DNA of 60,000 nt, from NCBI GenBank assembly GCA_914767715.1, contig OU612074.1, forward strand, positions 21,254,062 through 21,314,061, written 5' to 3'. A program made the position numbers and the translations under genes. Within the stretch, counting starts at the first letter, position 1; the number at the start of each line of letters is the position of its first letter. Origin of the DNA: Membranipora membranacea. Taxonomy: Eukaryota; Bryozoa; Gymnolaemata; Cheilostomatida; Membraniporidae. Under the pieces are notes generated by a model, which did no database searches, was not told the DNA's origin, and saw only the letters and a list, made by a program, of their open reading frames with translations. Positions 22,501 to 34,500 of the stretch are shown here, piece after piece.

Positions 22501-25500
22501 ACGACTGCTTCGGAGTACATCATGACAACATCCTTATTTGACGAACTCTTCATAGTTTCCATATTCCTTCATGGCGCATTATCATTTACATTTTAACAGA
22601 TTAACACTATTTGGAAAGCAACTCATCCTTTACAAGGGTTAGTAGGAACATCCTTAAACCATATCTGCATAATGCTCAATTTTGGAGTTTTACCAAATAT
22701 TAAATTATTGAACAACCATCTCATAAATTTTAAATACTACTATGCACTTGGCTAGTCCTCTCGACCCTAACACTCCTCAAGGCCATGTCAAATAGAAATC
22801 TAAACCCACAACGATGACGTGATATACTATTGCATGTATATCTCTGATCGATAGAGAGTGAACTTATTCACTTAGCATGAGTACCATCACAAGGAATTTG
22901 GTGCGACCACCGAGTTCAATTTTACTAATTGGGGGGGGGGGGGTATATGCAAGGTACTCCTGCCAAATTGACTCTAACGATCAAAGATACACTAGGTGAA
23001 TTCTGGGAGGGTGGGAGGGGGGTATATCATACCCTCCCTGGTGAGAACTGGGAGGGTGGAAGGGGGGTGTATCCCACCCTCCCTGGTGAGAACTGGCAGC
23101 ACACAAACCTCAGCCACAGTCTCTTGTATACAGAAGACGATCATCTCCAGAGCAGGAGTCGCTATCTTGTAAAATTTCTCTAAATCTCCGAATAAATATT
23201 CTCTAACCTTTGGGCTCTTCAATCGTTTAGCTAAAAAGAAAGTAAATAAACAACTAGAAACAAGGCTCAAGTTTAAACTGTCATCAGAGACTATAGATAT
23301 CTATCTATAGTCTATAATCTATAGTCTATAATCTATAGTCTCTGCTGTTATCGCTCTTTTATTTGTTTGGAATTCCTCTTATTTCATTATAGAATCCTTC
23401 ATCGGCAGTGAGTCGGATTCTATTTTAGAATTTCTGAGAACTTTGTAATCGGAAGGGTAGATAATTAACTCAGCTATTAATGATGAATGTGAGATCTCAG
23501 ATCAACCTAAAGAGTGTGACAAGATGGCCTTAAACTCAAGGTATCTAAGTCCAAACGACAAGTAATATAACATTTCAGCCAAAAAACCGGAACAATGTTA
23601 TGAATGATTCACTCCAATTAATTACCACTCTGAGTTTCTCCACTCCTAATCCTCCTATTAAAAGTCTAATGCTGAGCTACGTTGTGTATGACTCACTGCA
23701 GCAGGAAATCTATTCATCATTCAGACAGCCGGGAGAGTGAGAAAAGTTAGAACAACAAATCTATTAAAAATGCTTTCACTTGACATCATTACAAAAATAT
23801 ACACAGGGGCAGAATTAGAATTAGCAGATTCATTCTCTATGTAGAGGGACTTGACATCGATGATGTGTCATCAATGTGTAAATGATTCACCTTTTTGACA
23901 CAATGTGGTCTGGAGGTGAAGATTTGACAACATTAAAACATTGCAACAGGTTTTTTGACAATGCATAATGTCCACTTTACTTCAGGAATTAATAGTGATG
24001 TTCAGGAATTTTTCAAAATCACCATATTACTGAAATAATTAAAGCACCGCTGATTTTTATCATGGTTAAGTTCTTGGGGGAAATTTGACACAATATCTAT
24101 ACCCGCCTCTTACCATAGAGGAGGGAAGTTTAAGCGGATGGACGATTTCGTCATTTTTGTTCAGGCTTCATTACTTTATATAAACTCGAGCCTCGACTGC
24201 CGAACTTTGATGCAGTGATCTATCCATGCTTGCCCATTCTATTTTAGGTATTGGCCAACTTTTTTTGGGAGCATATAAATTAGCCGTACCACTTTTCTGG
24301 CAAACTGTGATCGTGATACAGTCTGATAGCGAATACAATCATGTCCAGCCGTTTGCATGAACTCTACAGGTAACGGGGAATTCACATTCTGCATTTACTT
24401 TTCTATGAGTAATTATTTGAATATCAGAAGCGAAGAGAGGTGAGGGATCGATTGGTTGACAAAATGACCTTGTTGGCCGCATTGGTCAATTGGCTGGATC
24501 TTGGCCATGGCTGAATTCTAAACACATTATCCTTCCGGTTTCATCTTGTGATGGAATTTTGGCAATTACTTTATAATTCCCATGAGGGCGCGCAAGGATT
24601 TCTGAATCCACTCATCCCTTATAAAAACTATAGGTTTTTTACCTTACACGTTCCAAAGATATTTATTTGTCATCGTGGTGTTGTAAGGCATATGGCGCCA
24701 GAGCTGTCAAATCTTTTTGCCAACCTAACTTATGAAATTTAGTTGATTTCTTTTCCTGTGATCTATGGAAACAAACTCGCAAAGCCGGGCGAGGGGTAGG
24801 TAAGAGCAACAACTCTTATACTTACCACAGGTCTAGTAAGTTAATGCATTGAATCTTTTGGTATTTTTAATTGTTTCTGCTTCAGGAAGAGCCACTTTGG
24901 TGTTTCTAGACCAGATGTTGAAAATCAATCCACTATGAAGCGCTGCTTGTGACGCACCGTCATCTTCTCATTAGCGATTGCGCTGATCCCTCCGGTGCCA
25001 AAGGTAGCTTACTTTTTTGCTGAGATGCGGTTTTGTTATATTTTGGATTCGTCACCCTTTCCCCACAAAAGATGACAAGCCGCTCTCCCTAGCCAGAATA
25101 TCAGGCGCCACACTCTTTTTACAGTGAGTCAAAGTTTGGAGCAAAGCCCAGTACGATTTACTCAAACTAGATGACCGAGAACAATCACTTCTCTACTGGT
25201 ATAGCCATGTATGAGCTCTGTGTGTAGTATTACTTGGTATACGAAACAGGGTTTGGTATCAAAGCGTGGAGAAGGATCTGTTATCTAACTGATGTAACTT
25301 GATATACTCTCTATTAGAAATGTGGCCCTGAATCAGCAGGGTAAGACAACTACACTACAGATCTGTATCAGCAGTGCGCACTACCATATTTTCAAAACAA
25401 AACACAGATTAAAGCATTTCATAGTCAGGTAGCTTTAGACTTGTCACGCGGCTTGTTTTTTGGTTATGTACTCCCCAAACCAAAAATGTCGCCGTATGAC

Positions 25501-28500
25501 AAGTCTAAGGGAGCTTGTTCTGTTATGTACGATTTCGAAAATTAAATTAAAATTGAACTCCTTCTGTGTAAAACTATGGATGGCGTTAGTATTTGGTGTT
25601 CCTGCTCCAGTGGGATGAAATCAACTTGTGTGGAGTGATCAACTGTAAAAATCTTGCATAACTACAGCAGTACGTGTTGCCTGTCTACAAATTTCTGTGA
25701 GACAAATTCCCTCATTGACCATTATCCAACAAACTAGATATATATCAACTCAATGCGTTAATATGGCAATTCACCATGACTGTTTGGGAAGAGAATTCCT
25801 TGCTTACTTGTGATGTGGAGGTGGTTACTAAAATATACCCTTTATTGTCTATTTGTGGCCTCCCAACACAAGGAAGTATGAATAAAGGTCATGTCGACCA
25901 ACTTGACACTTTAATTTTTGACCAAAACTTTTACCAAATTTTCCCAGAGACTGATCAATTTTGTTGTTAATTAAGACTTCAAAGTAGGTCAATCTGCCTG
26001 GAATGAAACTTTAAGTATTTAAACAATTTACAATATGCTCCAACTACAGGAACTAGATATTGACTGCTGAGTGAAATGTTTTTTACACGAGTAACTTTAT
26101 TAGTAAATAAGGTTACACCCAACAGGAAGAAAGATCGAACCCAATTAAGTTGAACGACCTGGGTCAAATTCCTTCGAGGCACCAACTTTCTGTTTTCAAA
26201 ACATCGATACACATATATATACATGTTTTCACTGAATTTTATAAGAAATCAAACCACCAAGAGAAATTCAATTATGTCAATTTAATTTCATGCGAAAGTT
26301 TCCATTGTGAATGTAGCGTGCACAGGTTTAAAGTCTTTATAAGGATTTAATTAGGGCTGTTCAGAGAATCTTTTGGGTTACTAATTTCCAGCTAGATGAA
26401 TATCTGACAAAAAAGGTTCACAGTCTGATTTTTACTATATGCCCATACTCCATATCAGCCTACAATCACTCGCCGGCTGACATGGAGTCTGACCACTCAG
26501 ACTATAATACTCATATACTTCGTACTCTGACTATCACCTATATACTATGTACTCACACTAAAATACCTATATACTCTGTACTCAGACTATAATACCTATA
26601 TTCCATATACTCAGACTATAAAACCTATATACTACACACTCAGACTATATACAGGGGATAAGCTTACTTAGACTGACTTGTCTTGACTCATGATATCTCA
26701 TATACTGATCCTCACTCATAGTACGTGTCATTATATCCATCCTCTATAAATATAGAGAACATAACGTAACATATAATATATATATATACAATAATACATA
26801 GAATGACTTCTAAGGTGGTGAATAGTAGACAGGCTAATCACTGCCAACAAACAGCCCAGATGTGGGTGGTGTGATGACTAGGTAATTTAGCTTGCATGCT
26901 ATCCACTATCAGATATATAGTGAAGGTAATAACTCAACCAGCTCATTAAAACATGAACAAGCAAATGAAAATGGTGGAGCATAAAATCAGATTCTGGCAA
27001 CAAAGATGAGCTTCAGAAGACTCGAGCCTTGATTATGTGCCAGCTTCATCTGTCTAAAGCATGATCTATTTTACGGACTAGTTTTCAGCAATGTGGCGAA
27101 ATCTTGGAGTCACGTATGTTTATAGATTTTGACACTGCTAGTGTGTATACAGGCAGATATATGACGTGTTATACCACCAATCTCCTTTGTCTAGCTGGAT
27201 CCACCTCCTTCCCCTCCAGACAGGATGTATACGCCCCTGTAGCGTCTATCTGAGATAAGAACTGCTCACAGGATCTAAACTTCTTCCCTTTACTCGGATC
27301 CACTGTAACAGAACAAACAGAACAAATACAAACCAATAAAAACCAATATAAATCGATATAAACCAATATAAACAAATATAAACCACTACAGTCAATCTGA
27401 GAAATGTGAGGGGACAACTCATAAGGTTATAATATGGATGTTTATTATGAACAACAATGTCTTGTAGTAGTATGCTGTAAAACAAACTGCTGTGGGGGTC
27501 TATCAGTCTTTTGGTTACAAACGGATTTAATATCAATAGATGGATTATTTTATTATTTATTCTATTATCGGAACAGATTTGCTATTAACATGGACGATTT
27601 TGTGGCCCAACGCATTTATAAACTAGCCACCAATTATATTGAGTTCAATGATCACATTTTAAATCATTGCTATAGTTGTCCAAGGAGTAATTACATAATG
27701 CCTAAGATACGTAGAGCAGATTTTTACAGAGTTTTGTACCAACTAGTATAAAAGTTTTAAACAACAGAGCATTCCATGAATAATTGTATTTTGTCTTTGA
27801 CAAAAATACCTAATAAATCTAAATCTTGAATCTAAAGGGTGTGTTTCCCCTATGCCAAAATATTGCAGCCCAACATCTCCAGGAGGGTTGAGTGGTGTCC
27901 CGCATAGACAAAACTCAATATGTCCATTGAGGCTGGCTTCCATTGACCGTGGATGATATTTTTACCTCAGTTTATAAAGCTACTAGACAGCGTCTGAGGG
28001 AGTCTCATCCCTGGGATTTCAGTGAATGAGTATGACCATATCCCCAGGCAGTACTTAAACAATTTTCATGGAAAAGTGCTATAATGTGTGTGTAGTGGCA
28101 GACACCATCCTAATCCGTAGATTGAAAAAATGAAAATCTGAATCACCCCATAATGATGACAAACATATCTCTACAATAATCTTCTCATTGAGTGTAATTG
28201 ACGCAGTTTGTATGACGGTACCCACACTTCAAAGTACTCAGCACCTAAAATCGGTCAGGATAATATAATAGGGTATGACTGTGGTCTCAGCTGAACCCTC
28301 GCTTCAGCCTCATTCTGTTATCAAATAGTCTGCCGAGATCCCCTCATATCGCCATTCACTTCCATTTAGGAAATAGACCGTATGTTGTTAGACATTAGTT
28401 TCTGGTAGAGTTTTTTTCAAGCTGAGGACTATTTTACAACCTTCAGCCAGCCTCTCTAGAGAACAAAAGTTCTTCACTACCTTACTAGCTTGATGTGGAT

Positions 28501-31500
28501 CCTGACTCACACCTCATGTCACTATCACTATGGTTCCATGCCTCAAATTTGTGGTTCAATTCGATTTTGAATTATGAATGCTAACGATTTTCATGATGGA
28601 AAAAACATGAAAAACATCTACCGCCACCGGTAATCAAACCTGGACCTCCCGAGGCAATGCCCTTTGAAGGCTTTGTGTGCAAGCGCGCCAACCATTCAGC
28701 CACGCCATTCAGCGACGCCGCCTATTTAGAAGTATTTCGATTCAACATGGTATGTGTATTCGCGTCAAAAAAGTCATTCGTCACAATCGGAATTTGACTT
28801 CAATGCCGTTTCCATGGGGCGATTACTCCTGAAATCTTTACGAAATCGCAACATGGGACCATAGTGAATATCTCACTCATACCGCTTTTTGTTGGCCGCC
28901 TGAGATGTGACTCTGCTGCATCATATAAAGAGAATCAGATATATAAAATAATGACCTAATGATATCAATGTTATTAATGTTATTAGCATTGAGTCACTGT
29001 TTAATGACAAGCACTTAGTAAGATGCTGTAATTTTACTATTTTTGGCCAATTTTTTTAGACTGTTTCTGAATCCATGAAAAAGAATAATATAGCAATATT
29101 TGTAATCTTAGGACTTTGACATAGTGCTGATAGGATAAAAAGTAAATTCATATACTATATGTATTACTCAGTATGCGGTGTCTATATAGACTGTATGTAT
29201 GTAGATTTCTAAGCGGTTAACACTGCACCCATGTACCAGCAGGGTCACTTAGTACTTGCGCACCGAGCAGGCAGACCGCTCTCCACCATAGACCACCTAC
29301 AACAACCATCAGGTGCTGGTACTCCTCAGATTCTCCACCGGCTCAGCTTTTCAGGTGATAGGATACGTCCTGTCCAGTCAAAATTTAGACTAGATGGTAT
29401 TTCAATTGAAAACTGCCAAAACACCATTGGATCGCTCCTAGCTTAGTGAGTGAGATCAGCTTTGGGTCTCGTTCCCAAGTCGCTCGCCAATTGATGGAAC
29501 TACATACATTGAGAGTGAACAATTTCGGAGAGAATTTGTCTTATTGAAAGACCAAATGAGTGATGATTTCAGACAAAGTGGTTGTGATAACCTGCTTCAA
29601 AATTCATCGCTCATTCTATTCGTAAGACACCCCTGGCACACTGGATCACTATTATTGAGCGTTTTATCAATGGTTACATTACATTATGGGAGGTTATTAT
29701 CCGACCCTATCGAGCAGACTTACAAGAATTATATCCGCCATCTTCTCCACCTCCCACTTCTTTATTCACTGCGGTCCTGAGATCTTTAGCTTTTACATGA
29801 CCCAGCAATCTCTGTAACTTTATCTGTTCAAATAAAGAAGGCATCAATTTCAATATATTATATAATATTATTTCAAAATAATACATATGCCCTGATCAGG
29901 TGTCTTCTTTAGCGCTGTCATGGACTGATCGAGTGAAGAGAAGATGAGACCAGATTTAAAATGAGAATAGATCTAGATTCTATTTGAAAATGCAAGAAAA
30001 ATGAAAGTTTCAAGTAAATTTTTTTATACTGGCGTATCATCAGTTTGAAACAAAACCCAGAACATTATTGGCATAACATGAGCAGGAAATCCGTATGGTA
30101 GAGAGGAGGAAAGTTTAACCAAACACTCCATATCCTGATATATGAGGTTATATGCACTGTTCATTTATTCTATACGTAAATAAATATAGGCTAATTTGTG
30201 GAACAGGTTGTAACACCGCATTTATTTGAACTTTACACCAAGGTAACAAAAAGCCAATGACGGTTTTTTAGGTTATGTACTAGTATTAGATTAAGGATCT
30301 AATCGAAATCTTAACAGTTTACATGTTCACAGCCAAGCTTATGACGTGATAACATCCACCAATGGCTCCAGAATAATAAATGGTTAGGAGGGTGTGCTCG
30401 ACTTAATTGCTGTGATTGATCATTTCACATTTCCAATCGATTAAATTCATCAACATTATGTTCGAATTTGACATTTTGAAGTGAAGCTGTAGTAAACATC
30501 TGCAACAAAACAAATCCTCCAATTCTGATCTTGCCGGTTTCGTAAAAGCAGTAAACAATTTTTTCTCCCACGTGCTTTCATTTCGCAGAAAAAGATAATA
30601 AAATACCAACAGGATAATAAGCCAAATTTGGTGGCAGTCAATCACTAAGATCAATGAGTTATTTACTCATTATTGGCGATATAATTTTATTATAATTATC
30701 TGTAAAGACGATAATTGAGTGACCGAGCCAAGGTAGCTGTAGAACAGAAATAAAAAAAACAGGACCAGTTCGAAGAGGAGGTACGGATGGTGGGGCTAAG
30801 TGTATTGATAGGTCAGATTAGGTGGTAGGACGTTTCAGTGCTAGGGCAGGTTAACTTGTAGAAAACTTCAATGTGAGTAGGTTGATAGCGTACCAGGTAC
30901 ATAGGATGTTGGATTGCATGAAGTGTCGAAAAGAATTTTATGAACTGCAAGTGTTGTGAGAGCAATCAGTTCGATTAAAAATTCTTTTGTTACTGACACC
31001 AAGAATAAGAAAGGTTGGCTTTGTTCTGTAATACAGCTTGGACGAACATCATCTTTGTCTTAGATAACGAGTTCTAGGATTAAGACACCTCTGATACTTT
31101 CATCATCTAGTTCTGCTTATGGAGCGGCTCTTTTCATCCTCACCCTCCTCCTCACCTCGTGAGGCCAGACCAGGTGAGGCCAGACCAGGATCAGAGGGAG
31201 CCCTCTCAGTACAAACTGCACTTAATTATTCAACGTTTTTATAATGCGCATTTCAAAGGCGCGGGTGCAGAAGGTTTTCTCTTTCAACATCGAGGAAAAG
31301 TGAAACGTTAAAGTACATTGCACAAACCTCTCCCCCCCCCCCCCCCTAACTTCCAGGGCGAGCAATAAAATCAAGCCGATGTGAACAGGCGAATCTCCCT
31401 AAGGGAGACATAGCATCACATAGTCAGCTAACAGCTCTCCGCTCATAAGAATAAATAGACTTCAGACAGTAGTATAACTGTCTTGGACATCACAAAAGGC

Positions 31501-34500
31501 TACACCTTTCCCACCCCCCTCCGCTCTGTACATCATACGCAAACAGGTACACACGCTAGCTCCAGCAGCTGTGAGAAAGAAAGTGGCCTACATTTGAGTA
31601 GTAAAAGTGCACCAGCAGTAATAAAACCGCCCAGCTGCAGAAAGTGAAAGGTGCCTCCTATACTAAGACATTATAAGAGTATATAGACTCGGCAACCCCT
31701 TCTATAGCATGAGGTGTCTAGTTATGTCAATCTGCAGCCAACCACTGAGTTATAGGCTTATAACAGCCTATTACAGCCTATTATAGGCAATAACGCCATG
31801 CTAATGTTGTGTAAGCACACTTTTAAATATATTTTATGTTTATAATGTATTTTATAATACAATGTCAGCTGCATTGTATGAACGCTGCTGAGTGCAGTCT
31901 ACAGTTTTTGAATCGTTTTATCAGCACTCAAATTGCACAATGAGGAATTAGATAATCACCTATAAGGTGTGTATCATGTACCACAGCGATGTGTGGCTGA
32001 TAGACAGAGGCTGATTGATTAAATCTCTGAATATGGAATGTCCTTATCTAACTCATCTTATCCAGGGCAATGTATGAGCCTTATTCCAGTGCATGCGCTG
32101 TATTCCTCCTAGATTGAGTGCCTAGCAGGCTGGGAACATTGCCAATTTAAAAAAAATGAATTTAATTGATTATTTACAAGGGAAAGGATACTCCAGTATC
32201 AAAATAGGCTACACTTTACTTCTCTTAGAGAGGGCAGGGAGTTTTCCCAGACTCCCTGGTGAGGATGTCTGGCAGGCTGAGCAATTGGCTTTACATGAAA
32301 TTTGAAACTATAATTGAATGCAATCTTTTACACTATGAGTCGGCGAATTTTTTTCAAATAGTCACCAAAAATTCCTAAAGGTACCTATCTATTAATATCA
32401 TTGAATTTTCTTTTTTGAAAGTTAAATTAGCTAGCTTAAAGTTCACCGTTTAGATCTGGGCAACATCTTTTCTGGGTTTATTTTTAAGGAGAAACTTGTA
32501 TCCTAGCCCCAAACATCAGAATACTTACATGAGTATGATTCTCATCATACACCATTAAATATCACTCATATCTCAGAGTATCAACAACAAAAATCAATCT
32601 TTACACATATGAAAGTTCTGAAATTCTGTGAATTCATCTTATAGAGTTAGAAATTTACATGACTCAGAACAAAACTGCCACTCCTATAGCTACTGTTTAA
32701 ACATAATTAATAGTGTGATGGTATGCCAGGCCCTATGACTAAAGTGGTAAGAGGCATAAATGTGATAAAAAATGTGTGAATAGGAATTTCCTTATTAACT
32801 CTGAGATTATTTTTAGAAGATTTCTTAAGACAATTTTGGTTATTGGGACAGAAGTTGGAAACAATATTTATGGATTCAGAAGTTTTTCCCACGACTTGAT
32901 CTTAGCCCTATAACTTTGCACCTCATGAACTGCCTTATTTTATTCGGTTCCACCAAAATCATTATTGCCAATAACTCATTTTTCTATTTGTATCCTGTCA
33001 AAGTTATGATGGAAGTCATTTTCATCACTTTTCGTTCAGCGAGAGACAGAGGCAAGCACATCGATAGGCACTACATAATAGATACATTACTATCAGTTTG
33101 AACTGAGGCGACCTCCCAAAACTGGGGCCAATCAAGTTCAGAGATATAATTGCATCTCTGGCAATAATTCTCTAAAGCAAAACCTTCAGCTGTCTTGAGT
33201 GGTTCTGTTACATGTCATCCTCATCCCAAAATTTTACGTTATATGTTAAAGCGAAAATCACTGCTCAATGTATTGATGACTTTCTTCACACCAATATAAT
33301 TCAGAGCTCAGTGCAATGATCAGGACTAAGTGTAGTGTGCTGCTGACAGGACATAATTAAGTCATGTCAGTAGCCCACCTTGTCTTCTGATTGACGTGCA
33401 CTACACTTCTGGTATCAATTTGGGTCAGCAATTTTTCAAACTATCGCATCCTAAAGCAAAGCCACACCAAAGTGGACGTTAATGAGAGGGTAAACTGCAT
33501 TAATGTTTTTGGTTTCATTTTCATTCAGGATTAAAGCAGAAAGTCCTCTAATTAGCAGCCCAGTCTAATTTGATGGTAGGTGTTGATGGGTACAATGGGT
33601 ATATTTTCATTCCATTTCCCACAATGCATTAACTGATATTAAGATATCCCCTAGTATATTAAGTCTATGGATATCCCAGTCACAAAATTGCATCCTGGGA
33701 TACCTTATGTTTTGTCCCCACCTTGTTCTTTCTAAAAAGGAAGAGAACTTCGTCCTGAGAAATGGTAGTTGTATCCTTCATATTACAGACGTCCGCCAAC
33801 CGGTGCAGCTAAAATGTAGAGAAGCTGAATTAAATTATGAGAAAGAAAAAGGTATTAGCGCTAAAATCATTAAAAAATAAGTGACGCATGTATCGGCAGA
33901 TTTGACGTTACATTTGGACAATTTGTCTTGACAGCAGGAACGCCTCGACAGTTTCTCGGCTGTCAAGATATTCTAGTGATACAACCAATGTTCATATGCT
34001 TCACTTCAAGTGACATCGTAGGGTGAGATTTTGCAATGATCCAATTACATTACATAATCACCATTAATGATTATATTATAGTCTATCATAAAAAGAATTT
34101 GCATGGTCAATGAGGACAACTTTAGGTAGAAGTTCAACACACAGTTCAAAGTGGCATTCATTTAAAAGGATATTTTTTGCCATGTCTAGCCGTGTGGGAC
34201 ATTCTCTGCACTGCGATGCACCCCAAGTGTCAGTCATGACGCTATGGGTTTTTGTCAATTTAATCTACAACTGTCTAATTAGAATTTCAGAATGTTCATA
34301 ACCAAGAAAGAGAAGAGAAATTATCAAATAGCTATGTCCCAAGAAGCATTCATTTCGTAGCAGAATTGATTTAAATCAGTCGCAGAATTTTTCTGCTTGC
34401 AAACTGGGAGTACACTTTATATACCAAGGTATGCTCTGATGTTGATGATAAAATTTAGGGTCAGCACCCTTTACTCAGGACAGATGATTAAGGTTTGATA

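Noticed and set aside
27434-27560. N-terminal part of the 105-codon frame at 27434-27751 as a small gene
   Set aside because: Only the C-terminal part resembles anything, a LINE reverse transcriptase tail; it is intronic and followed by a LINE-like AT-rich end.
30403-30654. Minus-strand frame containing ARSELEDLFCC considered as the SPT3 PEDLLFL segment
   Set aside because: The better and phase-consistent match, ISQDEVLFLFRKNK, is at 33722-33808.
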